DNA from: Auanema rhodensis | Lineage: Eukaryota; Nematoda; Chromadorea; Rhabditida; Rhabditidae | Length of the DNA: 64,000 bases | NCBI GenBank assembly: GCA_964057225.1 | Contig: OZ059898.1 | Location: forward strand, 4,526,001-4,590,000 | Reading direction: 5' to 3' | Shown: positions 38,934-51,592 of the stretch, one piece after another | How the letters are laid out: every line of letters begins with the position of its first letter | How positions within the stretch are numbered: position 1 is the stretch's first letter | Made by a program: the position numbers and the translations under genes | The notes under the pieces: model-generated | Told to the model about the DNA's origin: nothing | Databases searched by the model: none | The model's input: the letters and a program-made list of their open reading frames with translations, nothing else

Positions 38934-39358
38934 CTTCTTTATGTACAATATCATATCAACTATAGTTCATTAGGTTCAAAAACTGTATAATTGCCATGAC
39001 GTCAGGTCCGACTTCAATATTGCATGAATTTAAGATCAGGTGTGCTATTTACTCGATTCGATCAAATCAAATATTACATACTACATAAATCTTACCTTGA
39101 TTGGGTAGGAATCGTTCATTTGTATTCCGTATATATATTTATAACGTGATTAACGTACAGGTTAGAATAGCTTTTTTCTCCCAAAATTGTTATTCGTTTA
39201 AAAGTATTTGAAATGAGTCCAAGAAAGCTTTATTCCGTGTACATAGTTGTAGCTAACCATAAAAGTTCGATCTTTATTGTTAATGTATATATAACTGTTG
39301 GTTGTGAACCATTAAATAACATTTTCATGAACTTTACTTAAATTATACATATTTATAG
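38934..39358. other. Spacer between the CHIC gene and SBDS
   Basis: 425 bp, AT-rich. An acceptor-like atttatag abuts the SBDS ATG directly (39358/39359), consistent with trans-splicing immediately before the start codon. No gene seen. Confidence 0.5.
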
Positions 39359-40480
39359 ATGTCGAAAAATATTAAAACTCCAACAAATCAAAAGATCCTC
39401 ACAAACGTAGCTGTGGTTAGAATGAAAAAGACAGGAAAGCGTTTTGAAATAGCTTGTTATAAAAATAAAGTTGTGAATTGGCGTAATAAAACGTAGGTAG
39501 TATTCTTCTTATAGGTACATAAATATATGTTTAAGCGAAAAAGATATTGATGAAGTTCTCCAAACACATACGGTTTTTTCAAATGTTTCTAAGGGACAGT
39601 TAGCAAAACGCGAAGATCTTATCGCAGCATTTGGAATAGATGATCAACTTGATATATGTAAAACGGTTTATCATTCCAATGTTTCATATCCAGAAATTCA
39701 TTCTTGTTTATTTGCAGATTTTAGACAAGGGAGATTTACAAGTGTCTGATAAAGAGAGGCAGGCAGCAACTAATCAATCTTTGAAGGAGGTTTCATAGTG
39801 CATATAGCTGGAGTATTATTGATTTTGCAGGTTTCGCAACTAATAGCTTCAATGGTTGTCAATCCGGAAACTAAAAGACCAATTCCTCCTAATGCAATTG
39901 ACAAAGCACTTCAAGAAGTGCATTTCAGCTTAAAACCTAACCGTAGTGCGAAACAACAGGTTGGTTCATATGCTATTTCTTTCGCGTTCGTTTTGTGGCC
40001 GCGTGGCGCAATGGATAACGCGTCTGCCTACGGAGCAGAAGATTGTAGGTTCGAATCCTGCCGTGGTCGTAAATTTTGAATTTTTCTGCTAAAGGATTTT
40101 TATGATTTTTTATGTTTACAGGCTCTTGAAGCTATTCCAAAATTGAAGGAAACAATGAAGATCGAAAGAGCTAAAATGCGCATAAGAGTTTCTTTGCCTA
40201 CCAAAGAAGGAAAGATCTTACAAAATAAATTTAAAGCACTTTACAATGAAATTGAAATTGAGGATTGGTCGGAAACAGGATTGGAAATTGTAAATTAGCT
40301 ATACATTATTGAATTGTTATCTAATATTGTCTTTTTTTATTGCAGATAGGCTTAATCGAACCCGGAGAGTTTAGAAGCATTGATGAATGTATCAGAAATG
40401 AATGCCATGGACAGGGTCGTATGGAAATCTTAAGTTTGAAAGATGTTCGTGAAGGTGAATTCGAGATCTCAATATCCTAA
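39359..40480 (+). CDS. sbds-1: SBDS, ribosome maturation factor
   Basis: The ATG at 39359 opens [20 protein letters not shown], and TAA is at 40478-40480. Together with EFL1, SBDS releases eIF6 from nascent 60S subunits. The order of conserved blocks is complete: [98 protein letters not shown], and [14 protein letters not shown]. Exon 1 is 39359-39492 and exon 2 starts at 39536; using the nearer TAG at 39514 would imply a 22-nt intron and an unaligned insert, so I chose the 43-nt intron. Members are about 250 residues, as here. One intron (about 39960-40121) contains a tRNA gene. Confidence 0.95.
39997..40069 (+). tRNA. tRNA-Arg (anticodon ACG)
   Basis: A 73-nt sequence folds as a cloverleaf. 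Acceptor arm GGCCGCG pairs with CGTGGTC through G-C and G-U pairs, with discriminator G. The D arm contains the A box (TGGCGCAATGGATAACGC). The anticodon stem TCTGC/GCAGA encloses loop CTACGGA with anticodon ACG. The T arm GTAGG-TTCGAAT-CCTGC matches the B box. No intron and no encoded CCA. A short T run lies some distance downstream. It sits in the sense orientation inside an intron of SBDS. Confidence 0.95.
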
Positions 40481-40803
40481 ATTTACAAGATGGTTTTATC
40501 ACTAACCCTTTTCAAGCTTTTTCAATTAATACTCATAAAAAAGTGTTGTTGTGTTGTGTTGTGTTGTTTGCTTACTTACTTATTGTTATGCATGTTTAAA
40601 AATAAATTTATTGCTTATATATGTAAATCTCTAATGAAGCATTTTAACAATCTAAGAAATTATATAATTCATAGTGCATAATGTTGGGTAAAATTCAAAA
40701 TTATGTACAAAAATCATGAGATCATTCAATGAAAAATATCAATAAATACTTTGATACAAATGAAGTAATCATCATGCACATCAAAAAGTTTTCTTATCAA
40801 ACC
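40481..40803. other. Convergent 3' region of SBDS and the glutathione transferase
   Basis: 323 bp between two converging stop codons, AT-rich, with AATAAA-type signals on the + strand (aaaaataaattt near 40600; tcaataaatac near 40739). No gene seen. Confidence 0.5.
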
Positions 40804-41967
40804 TTATTTTCCAATATTGGTTGTTCCAGTGCTATAAATTCCATAGTCATAGTTTGGACGACCAGATGAATATGAGTCTACATAACCCTTATGTTGGTAA
40901 AGAGGTCTCGAAGCAAATTTGATCTAAAACATTTGAAACATTCGTAGAGTATTATTATTATTTACCTCGGGTTGAGCTTGCATACGAGCTATGTAGGCTC
41001 CCATCTTGGGGTAATGCAATCCAGGGAAGTATCTAAAGATTAGTAGAGAAGTATACACTTTTAAAGTATTGCACTTACCTGAATTGACTAGTTGAAGTTA
41101 ATGTCAATAATTCGAGACGTTCCAAAAATGGCCAAAGCATATAATCAGCATATCCAGGCATTCTACCTCCGTAGAAGCTATCAGTAAGTAAATTTTCAGC
41201 ATTTCTTAAAGCAGCATGGAGATTCTTATCGGTCTCTCTTTGGGCAGCTGGAGCAGAGCTACGGAAGAAATCAAAGAGAACATTCATAAGCTAAATATTG
41301 AACGGTAAATATGAAACTGCGGAAAAAAGAGGATTTAAACTAACTGATGATAATCGCTCAAGAAGAATTTTTTGATGAGCTTTCTCAAATGGATCTTTGG
41401 GTAGAATTGAAGTTGATGGGAATATTTCATCCAAATATTCAACAATGACATTTGATTCCCAAATTATCTAAGTTAAAGTTAATTTTATATAAGTATAATA
41501 TAACTATTCTACCTGTCCATTAACCTCTAAAGCTGGAACACGACCAAGGGGTGATTTAGCTAAATACCAGCTAGGACCCTTATCTGGATTCACATTAACA
41601 ACTTCAATGCTGAACATTAGAAGAGAAGAAGTTTTTTATTCAGTTAGTAAACATACGGAATATTTTTTTTAGCCAAATAAATGACAGTTCTTTCAGCGAA
41701 TGGGCAAAATCTCATGCTGTACAAACGATAAGTATTAGGAGCCAAAAATGGTTCAAACGATCCTAAAATCTCAATATATATTTTATAAAAATAATTCAAT
41801 TAACCTGGATGTAATACAGCAGAATTTAATCCTCGCATGTTTGAGCCAGCGCTACTGTATGAGCTGAATCTGGGTGGTATTGCCGGATACGATGGTAAAA
41901 CAGGATAAGAAAACGGAGAGCGCTGAGGCATCCGAGATGATGATGCTTGATATAACGCATCTGTGGC
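40804..41967 (-). CDS. gsto: Omega-class glutathione S-transferase with N-terminal extension
   Basis: Minus-strand exons end at TAA 40804-40806. The thioredoxin-like domain holds [20 protein letters not shown], where the CPF cysteine is the omega-class catalytic residue, then [20 protein letters not shown] and [17 protein letters not shown]. The helical domain includes [20 protein letters not shown]. Omega GSTs do glutathione-dependent thioltransfer and dehydroascorbate reduction. About 45 residues rich in Ser/Pro/Tyr precede the domain ([17 protein letters not shown]...); the exon is open up to its acceptor at 41967, so the true start may be an upstream exon that I could not place. The C-terminal tail ([15 protein letters not shown]) also exceeds the usual length. 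Confidence 0.9.
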
Positions 41968-44925
41968 CTAAAAATATTCAAAAAAGTATACATGTTTTCT
42001 ATGAATTCAATTATTTTGAGTTAAAAAAAGCTGTATCATCAAAGATTATAAATAGGAGCAGTTTTATGTTGTGTAATAATAAAATCGTTCAAATACACAT
42101 AGTTAACCATTTTTCAGTAACACTCGAAGTATTCATACCTTTTTCTAACATTTTTTACTATACATCTAGTTTTAGTACTTCATATAGCACCACATGGCTA
42201 GTTTACGATTTTTTTTTGAAAACATAAGAAATGAATTCCTCAATCAAGAAATTTCAGCAAAATAAGTGGATTGAACCAAAAATTTATCTTTAACTTTAAG
42301 ATATTTGAAAACATATTTTTACATTCTTGAAAATGAGTTAAACTGACATTAGAAACCACTCCCTGCATAGTATTGTCCACAACAACGTTCGCCAAATGAG
42401 ACAGAAACTGAACACATAATGCCGCAGAGTTTGAGCAATTAGCAGCTAACATCTGGAAGAAATATAATTGAATTTAAATATAATAGTATAAAATATAAAA
42501 AAACATTTGTATATGAAATCTATATAGGAAAAGAATAAGCAGTATCACGGCATCCAGAGGGTTAGCGAAGTGTGATACTCTTTTACGTCACATATACATT
42601 TAGCTACTGAGAAATAAACATATGCTAGACGTTTAAAAGAGAACACTGTTAAGTATCCTTTAACTAATATCATCACACTAATGTGAAAGCTGCTCAAACA
42701 GGTATATTCTTAGTAGTAACTAAAAACACTGAAATCTATCGAATTTGAGAGAAAATAAGAGCTATGTTGTCTATGTTCAGCTATTAATGGTGACAGAACA
42801 TGTGATCTCAAGGTGGACAAACCACGTAAAGAGCCACCGTTTGATAGTTCTCCACTGAATCTGCTCTTATATTGCTATTAGAAGAGGGAGAGACCGTAGT
42901 TTCCGGTTTATCGATGAGCCGTGCCATTGACGGAGGCAAGACCGGTCAGTGGTTGTCCTTCTTGCGCGCTGAGTCATGAGAGGAAGAGCAAGAGACAAGT
43001 CAAAGCTAGAGAAGAAAAGAGACTAAAAACAATAAAGAAAAGAAGAGAGTTATCAAAAAATAGCAGAAGCTTCAGAACTTCAGGCAGTTAATGACCACGT
43101 CGCAGTTGGCGGCGACAAGAGAATCTTCAACTTGACTACCGGTTCTCTTTGCAAAGAAGAGCAGAGTTGACGTAAAATAATTATAATTCAAGAAAAGCAA
43201 CATCTTATTTATGTTTGTCCATTAAATTAAAAATAGACTATGAAATGTGAATATAAAAAAATTGGAGGGAAAAAGCCCCAAGATGAAAAATGAGCAGAAC
43301 TTTCAATGAAGTCGAATGAAGTCTGAGGAATTTTATGTATGTGTTCGTATTTTTTTTTCTGAAAAGACAATAAAGAAAACGAAAGATAAGAACTACAACA
43401 ACATTGTGTTATGATATTGTCCTGACAAAGATGATGAAGATGAATGGATTGGAATTGAAGAAATAATATTATAAAACGAACAAGCACCTTTAAGCTTTAA
43501 TATAATGATGATGAGGAAAAACAATATAAAGAACACTTTCCCAATAACCAGGTGCAGAAAAACAGAAAAAAGGAAAGCATAGAGAGAGGGAAGAGGGTGG
43601 ATGAAGGAGAGAGTGGACAACTACACTTTATCATCTCGACAAGCTTCTAGCTCTTGTGTAATGGAATGGATCTATATACCGCTTCACAGGTGGTACTCAT
43701 GTTGTGGACGAAAAAGATGCCAAGAACATGACAACAAAAGATTCAAGCTAAGACAGATGTTCTCATGTGGACGAGAAGTTAGGCCACTTTGGAGCATCAC
43801 ATTGGTACTAGATCTATCGTACTAGCAAAATCATTCTTATTTAAATGCAAGCTTTAACAATTTTGAAGAAAAAACAAAACAAAAAGATGATAAGTGAATG
43901 GAGCTAAAGCACATTCATCAAAAAAGATTAATGTAAAATAAGAAAACGGCAATTGTTTTATATAAAATACAAAACAAATATATAAATTATATCTAATATT
44001 TATATAAATATGTTGATCATTGAACTCGAAAATAAAATATTCATAATTGTTCTTCAAAATTGTTCTCTCAACTTTTGAATTCTGATGAGAAAACAGATTG
44101 AAGAACTACAAACAATGGTATTCATAGATAGGGGGTAAGCAATGTACAAATACAGAAAAGAAACAGAGAAATGTCGCCTCAGGACAAATAGTACAATGAA
44201 AACAGGCTCACTGCTGAAGTGAGCTACAATAACGCGAAAACGAGAGTTGGAAACAGGAGGCTGTATTGTGTTTTACCGGAAACTGTTTAATGGCTACAAG
44301 CAACTGCAAACTGTATGAAAAAAATGTTCAGCATGGCCTATATCTGGGGCATCATTTAAGAACAAAAAAATGACTTGAATTTAATGGCCAAGCAGTAGAT
44401 AGAAGTTTATTTTTTCCCAAAAAGATTCTTTTTTTCGCTTTGAGAGTACAAACGATGAAATTTTAGTTTTTTCTAAGAAATTAATGTTATCAAAATCTAC
44501 ACAGTGCGAGTAGAATTGAAGATTTTGTGACATTTTTTGTATATTGACGACAAAAGACTTGTTTTATAATACTAAAAATAAAAATTATTGTCTATGTAAT
44601 CAAAGAAATGATTTAAAACGTTCAAATAGGAATGATTGAGTTCTGTGTATATAATCTTGAGTTTTAGATGGAACACACGATTAAAGAAATAAACATTGAG
44701 GCACAAGCGAAGAAGCTGAACTTGAATGGAGAAAAAACTTAAAAGGATCTCCGTAAAAACGGCTAGCAGCGATCAAGCAGATGTTTCATCGTTGTTCTAA
44801 TCCTTTGCTTAAATTCTGCTTGCATGCTCTTCGTCAAGTGGTACACAGACACAAATTCAGTTGGGAAGAGTCAAAAGAAGATGGGTCTTCAAAACGAAGA
44901 TAAGATGCTGCAAAATGAGGATATC

Positions 44926-44956
<31 letters not shown>

Positions 44957-45300
44957 TTAGAACAAAAATTTATAGACAAGATGAGAACAATGTTGAAAAG
45001 CGCTTCCGACGGTGGGACCACTTAAAAACTGCCGGAGGATATTCTCACTATTCAGAAGTTTATAGGCATTTTTTTAGCTTGTAGCTCAAATATAAAGTGT
45101 AAATAACGGAAATATAGTGCAAGTTCGGAGGCTTTGAAATGAAATATGACGACTCATCGCATTCAATACTAAGCTTCAACAACATTATATTCAAAACACT
45201 CATTTCTCGAATCGGAGACATGAGAATTAAAGGCAAAAAATGTCAAAGCCAGTAGGAGAAGCAAAACCGGGTAACCGTCTAGATAGTTAAGAAAATTAGA
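41968..45300. other. Purine-rich noncoding region upstream of the glutathione transferase
   Basis: About 3.3 kb with no supportable coding exon. From about 42830 to 45300 the + strand is rich in A and G, so the strand read by the glutathione transferase gene is pyrimidine-rich, mirroring the 1-3893 region ahead of the polyglutamine gene. I infer 5' intronic and regulatory DNA. An open frame at 42240-42452 (-) looks protein-like but does not splice in frame to the transferase exon at 41967. TGAGTCA at 42970-42976 is an AP-1-like site. Confidence 0.5.
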
Positions 45301-45307
45301 GAAAAAG

Positions 45308-45541
45308 CTAGGGAATAGATATATAAAATTTCAAGCACATTTCTTGAGAAAGAAAAAACGCACATGTCTCAGTTTGGATTCTCATCAACTTGACATTAGT
45401 GTTTGTTTTCTCGTAATCTTTATCAAGAGCACAAAAAATCTCTAATGCTTTTAGACTATTCATCTTTTCAGAAAACTGCTCAGGCATGTGGTAATATATA
45501 AAAATTAAAAAAACACCGAATACAAAGAAGATTGACTTCAT
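45308..45541 (-). CDS. Possible small secreted or membrane-anchored protein
   Basis: An intronless minus-strand frame of 77 residues starts MKSIFFVFGVFLIFIYYHMP, which has the form of a signal peptide or membrane anchor, and continues as a charged region (LKALEIFCALDKDYEKTN) to a stop at 45308. It begins only 70 bp beyond the BARD1 stop, on the same strand. No family was recognised. It could be chance in a 3' flank; transcript support would be needed to accept it. Confidence 0.3.
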   Translation of the reverse strand: MKSIFFVFGVFLIFIYYHMPEQFSEKMNSLKALEIFCALDKDYEKTNTNVKLMRIQTETCAFFLSQEMCLKFYISIP

Positions 45542-45610
45542 TTTGTACAATATAGAATCAGAAATAAGTATGTATTTACAGTAATGAATATATTAAAACA
45601 TTTGTGATTA

Positions 45611-48541
45611 TCAAAATGGTTTAACAAATTCATATCTAGTTAAGCATTCAAAGATCCAGCCAGCACATACAATATTATAATATGATTTTCTTAATATTCG
45701 ATCAGGTACCTAAATAATATTTATTTATTTAAATATTAGATAAAACTGTATACCGGATGATTTGGATCGCAAACAACAAAATATGGTGAACTTTTGCATA
45801 ATTCCCTTCCATGGAACGGTAAAGGATCTTCCGCGTTTTTAGTAGGTTCTCTGGTTAAAACTTCACCTTCTCCTAAGCGAATAAGTTCAGAAATTACTTG
45901 CTTTGTTCCTGAATTATATTATTTCAATTATTTATATATGTATAATTAACACGTGCCATAAGGATTGAATTTTGGATGTGCCAAATAGAACTTGCAACCA
46001 CGGAATAAACCAGGCTCCTAAAGTCTCAATTATTTCTTCAATGAAGTTGTTTTAAAACCACCATTTTATCTTTGCTTCTACGACATATTTGCACACCCCC
46101 TTCAAACAACCCAGAATCAAGTAACCCGAGATTTTGAACCTTAAAATTTTTTTCATAGAATTACAAACTGAATATGTACAACTAACTTCATATCTTAAAG
46201 AATCTGTTAAAAGTTCTCCCCTACTTATGCAATCATAAAGCCAATCAACTGTTACTATATATGCGCCTCTGAATATCTCAATATAAATAGAGTCCCAAAA
46301 GAACTAGCAACCGAAGCATTGCCATCAGTAATTCGCTTTTAGATTCAACTACTCCTCGATCATCTGGTTTAGTTACGTAATGAGTTGCAGTGGAATTTCC
46401 AACGGGAACAAACTAAAGTAATTTAAATAACAACAAAGAAGTTTCGCAAATATTACGGTTATCATTTTAAGTAACACGGATTTCTGAACTTCACTCAAGC
46501 CGACGTCAGAACTCATAACAACGACAACTTTTTCCGGTAACGGAGGGGGAATAGCTAAAATAGGATTTAATTTTTTTTAACTATTGTTGAAAGTTCACAT
46601 GGTTGACGGGGGTAATTTCTGTATTTTTCCACGAGTTTTCTGATTGGAGAAAAGGCTTCTGCCATATCAGCAGCTGTTCTGCATTTCAAATTTTTAACCT
46701 AAAGTTATCATCAATTATTATAAGAGAATACACAAATACAGTTCGACTAGCTCCTTTGGAAAGAAGATATTTCACAATTTCCTCATTCCCAGCATCAACA
46801 GCGAAATGTAGAGCTGTATTACAATCTGTGCCACCTATAAAAAATTTATATTAAATAAACTCAAAAATAAAACTACAATGAGCATTGATTACTGCTCCGT
46901 TTTCAACCAAAATTTCGCATAAATCTAAGCGATTTTTCTTTACAGCAACACATAGAGGAGTACCATTCACAGGATCGATTTCATTAACATCATAGCCTTT
47001 CTAAATTTCTGAATTTTCTAAAAAACAAACTTATTCAGTTATACATGCAAAAGTTTTCGTAAATTATCGGCATCTCCAAAATCAACTGCATTGATCACAG
47101 GTAAATCTGATTTCCCCTTCAAAGTGGCTGGTCTACGAGAAGACAATACTCTACTTTGAGCCTAATTGTAGAATGATAATAACTTTTATAATACAAAATT
47201 TTACCGGGCATGTTACAGGAGTAGAAAATATATTCGAGTTTTGCATTGGTGTCCTAATTTTCAAAGCACTTCTACATATTTCATCAAAAGAATCATCCGC
47301 AGGAAAATCTTTCGTCACTTCATTCCATTTATCATCCTTAAAATTTACTGTGTTTCCCACAGCACTTTATTTCTTTCTTACGTTTTCTTTCGACTTTGGC
47401 CCGAAAGCAGCAGTTGGGACTTTAGTAAATTCAAAGCTCTTGGTAATCTTCGGTGCTGGAGCGAACGACTTCATAGAACAAACACCATTATTTCTCAGTT
47501 TCACGTATTAAAAAACCTCGTCAATAAACTGAGTCGAACCCATATTTGCCATAGCTTGAGTCATAAAAAATCCTGGGTTCTGAGTAGAATACGGTGCATC
47601 TGCGGATTGATCAGGCTGTGGAGGGTCTATTATTCTAAAATATTACTAACTTAAAGTTTATATTTAAATATTCCTACTTATTGGGAAGAATGTCATCAAT
47701 TTCCGGTGAAAATGAAATTTCTGACATAGAACTTCCACATCTAAACTATACTATACTACTATAACATATGAACAAAACAAGACCTTGAATGGCTTAATGG
47801 GCTTGGACTTTTCATAGACCTAAATAAACAACTTAATTTCAACTACAGATAAAAACAAACCTTTTAGTTTTACTATGACTAGTCGTCAGACATTGGGTCG
47901 CTATAAATTCATCAACAGTTCTTAAGGAAATAAACTTAAATTATTGAAAATAGTCGCATACCTTCGTGGAGGAGATTCAAAATTACATTCAAACAACTTT
48001 TGAGTTTGTAGGTTTTGATTACCGTTCAACCCACTTCTTTCTACAGCATTTTCATACTATAAATTATATTTATTAAAGTCAATCTGAGAGTAATGCATGT
48101 TTCATACATCATTTAGTAAAGCATTAAATTGATCAATGCTAGCAGCCAAGTTATTAAACATGGTAGCTGTAGTAGGTTTCGCAACCTAAAAAAGCAACTT
48201 TCAAAGCTCGAAACCAATTGGGTCTACCTCTAGAGGTGAATAACACTGTGAGCACATAGGCTGAGATATAGTTTGAAGTTTATTAACACATCCCCTAAAT
48301 GGGGAAATAGATATATTTTTGATTCATTATAAACTTTACCAGCAGAATGCATGCTTACACGCTGTTCCTAAATGTAGAAGTTCACTGTTCTCTTTCGTAC
48401 TGAAATTAAATCTTCAAGATAGCTTCATAGGGTGAAAAGCTTATACCAATCAGGTTGAGCACAACTTATGAGATTTGAAAAAACGTTAGCAGCATTCTTT
48501 GTTCGAGCGAAGCTTTTTCGACTAAGATTATGTTTGGTCAT
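45611..48541 (-). CDS. brd-1: BARD1/BRD-1: RING, ankyrin repeats, tandem BRCT
   Basis: Starts at ATG 48541 (MTKHNLSRKSFARTKNAANV) and ends TGA at 45611-45613 (ECLTRYEFVKPF). A RING-like finger spans exons 1-3: SCAQPDC, TACKHAFCWGC, PMCSQC. A long polar linker follows, then ankyrin repeats around 46600-47100 (NGTPLCVAVKKNRLDLCEIL; CNTALHFAVDAGNEEIVKYL), and two BRCT repeats (TATHYVTKPDD, AYIVTVDWLYDCISRGELL; CAGWIFECLTRYEF). This order is that of BARD1, which pairs with BRCA1 as an E3 ligase for histone H2A and in homologous recombination. The first zinc ligand pair is spaced C-x4-C rather than C-x2-C as I read it. Many short introns. Confidence 0.92.
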
Positions 48542-49741
48542 TGTATATGTAGCAGGACTATATGTTAATCTTATTTGACAAGAAATTTACAGTTCATTCA
48601 AAATGAATATCAATGCTCAATTCAATTAGAATTTTTGCCGCAATTTCGAGTTGGCGCACGTTTCAGACCATTTCCATAGACTTATCGACTAATAGGATAA
48701 GGATTTCACAGAAAAATTGAAACCTATATAGAATTGTGAATCATTCTTCTGATAAAATAGGCAAGTTACAGTAGTCTTTATGAATTTCTTCGTAATCATT
48801 TGAAAACGTTACGAATTCTATAAAGAATGTAAGAGAATAAATACGAATCCTGGTTTCTCAACAATTTTTTCTTATAAAATCCAGATAAATCCTTCCGATA
48901 CGGCTCATCAAAATAGAAAGAGCAGATTTAACCTCGACCACACTCAACCATCATAAAAGACCTACACAACCGGTCGCTGTTTCCAATAATTTTCTAAACC
49001 AGATGCAACACTTAAGTTAAATGTGATATATGTAAGATGAATAAATGGTTATTGGAAGGATTGCCTGTACCCAGATTTCTTATCGTAGTTTCGATAAGAA
49101 TGCAAGTTAAAAGTTCTTTTTTTAATTTAAAATTCAATCAAATGTATTTATAACTATGTATGTATATAATAGATACTAGGTAGATTTTTAATATGTTCTA
49201 AGATAAATTATTTCTTGTACATGTCTTCATTCTTCATTTTCAAATAATATTTACTTGTCCAAAAGTTATATGCCAGCAATAGACCTTGTACGAGTAGTGT
49301 ATGAGCAGATTTTATTAACTTTTTTCTTGTTAAAATATTTAACTTTCTCATCTATCTTCGTATTATCACTTAATCTTAAACTGATCTTCTGATAGAGTAT
49401 CTCAAATGATTCATTCAAGAAAAAAGACAAATGTCTCTTATTGGTTTGTTTATTTCTATTGAAGGTGTGAATGTGACGCTTACCTAAGTAAGTGAACCAT
49501 TAATATAACGATGACAAACTCGGCGTTACTCAAACATTATCACTTCAGAATAATCTTTTTTCTTTCATTCTTTATCCTATTTGAAAGTAAACATAGAAAC
49601 TATTTAATCATCAAATTACCTATCACCTATCATTTCTTTTTTGGAATTCAAGAATTTATTCAACTAAACTACTTTTCTGTTAAAACTTTGTTATTTTCAA
49701 CTTATTTTATTATTTATAGTAATATAAATATATTATAGGTA
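48542..49741. other. Divergent intergenic region between brd-1 and the cysteine-rich gene
   Basis: 1.2 kb of AT-rich DNA holding the brd-1 promoter (leftward) and that of the cysteine-rich secreted gene (rightward). An open frame at 49511-49738 does not splice in frame to the downstream ATG. An acceptor-like attatag ends at 49738, three bases before that ATG. Confidence 0.5.
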
Positions 49742-51549
49742 ATGGTTCTTCAATCTATTATTATAATTTCTTTACTATATGTTACTGTATCTGCTCAATT
49801 ATGTTTGAGTGACTATGATTGTCCTAAAACATTAGTTTGCAAGAAAATTACTAATGCACCATATAACGTTTGTGGTACAGGAATAGGAAATGGAGTTTCG
49901 GTTCGATAATTTATTAAATTTGATATTAAGAGATCTTTTAGCCTATGAAAAATCAATGTACATCAGATATACAATGTCCAGATTTAAATGTATGTATCTT
50001 GGATTCTATTGGATTAAAAGTATGCCAAAATCCTAGTAAGTTATAAATTAAAAATTTATAAAATATAATATTTGTAAATTTATAATATTTTTTTAGCTTA
50101 TTGTTCAACTAATGCACAATGTTCAAGTGGAAAAACTTGTCAGGTTCATTATAATGGATTACATTTATGTCAATATGACAGTAGAACTCTAGGAAAAAGT
50201 TTGAACTTTCATTTCTTTGAGTAATAACTTGATATCATAATAGGTGATAAAGAATCATGTACAAAAGATTCCGATTGTCGAATTGGACTGCGATGTGTGG
50301 ATTATTTTGGTAAATTAATGTGTAAAGTAAGTTGAAGACTGATTTTTAATACAATACAACGTAAATGAAACATTAGAACTTAAACATTGGTGGAGGTGCT
50401 CAACCTACATCCGCTTGTCTATCATCTACTGATTGTTTTAATGGTCAGAGCTGTGTATATTTAGCTTCCAATAAACAATATGTTTGCATGTGGTTAGGAG
50501 GTAAAGAATATTATTATATAAAATATGTTAAATTGGTTTTTAGGCTTTACATCTTCCGTAGGAGGTAATGTTGGTGGCAACACAGGCAAAAATCCTTCAG
50601 TACCATCAGTTGGAGGAAATGTTGGCGGCAACACAGGCAAAAATCCTTCAGTACCATCAGTTGGAGGAAATGTTGGTGGAAACACAGGCAAAAATCCTTC
50701 AGTACCATCAGTTGGAGGAAATGTTGGTGGAAACACAGGCAAAAATCCTTCAATACCATCAGTTGGAGGAAATGTTGGTGGAAACACAGGCAAAAATCCT
50801 TCAATACCATCAGTTGGAGGAAATGTTGGTATATCAGCTATAGCAATTCGTGGGAATATTGGTGAAGAAGCAAACTCAGATCCAAATAGTAATATTATTC
50901 AACATATTGGTGGAAACATTGAAAATCCAACAGATCCAAGTTATGATCCATATTTTCATCCTAAAGTTGGTGGACATGTTGGTGCTGCAAGTAGTTTTAA
51001 CAATCCGGAAAGCGTTAATGGATTCAATTCTATAGGAGAACCATTTGATTCTTCAGCATTTAATACTGGAACAAATCAATTATTCCCATTCAGTATTGAT
51101 CAAGATAATGAATATAAAAGTAAGTATAAATATAATCCATATTTACAATTTAATGTTTAATTGTGTCCCTTTTCAATTGTTTTTTTTATTAATTATATTT
51201 AAAAAGTCTGGTTGAATCTGTTATCTTTGTTCGAGAGACTGTCCTTCGTCACTGTCTGTCTCAATGTTGTCATTATACTGTGTACATAATGAATTTGTAT
51301 TTGAAACTCTTTGAAAGCTTAATAGAAAAAAAGATTTTAGATAATAAATACAATTTATTAAAATATTTTAATTGTATAAGAAGAAAAGATGATTTAATAC
51401 TATTTATCCAGCTTGTTTAATCACTATTTTTCATCTTTTTGTTTTATTTAAGAATCTTTCTCAACTACTTAATGAAGATGATGTTATTAAGAAACTTTTG
51501 AAAGAAAGAGAAAATATAATTATATGTATATATGTATATATGTTTTAAC

Positions 51550-51592
<43 letters not shown>

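Noticed and set aside
39493-39514. 22-nt intron in SBDS (gtaggt...ttatag)
   Set aside because: A longer 43-nt intron to 39535 gives the conserved KDIDEVLQ join and a normal length.
42240-42452. Minus-strand frame MLAANCSNSAALCVQFLSHL as first exon of the glutathione transferase
   Set aside because: Its best donor leaves one base, whereas the exon at 41967 needs phase 0, so the two do not join in frame. It may still be a real exon of something else.
42542-42580. Inverted repeat gtatcac...gtgatac
   Set aside because: Only 7 bp of stem with a long loop; expected by chance in a region this size.
49511-49738. Open frame before the cysteine-rich gene, starting MTNSALLKHYHF
   Set aside because: Splicing it to the acceptor at 49738 leads into a stop, and the downstream ATG already has its own signal peptide.
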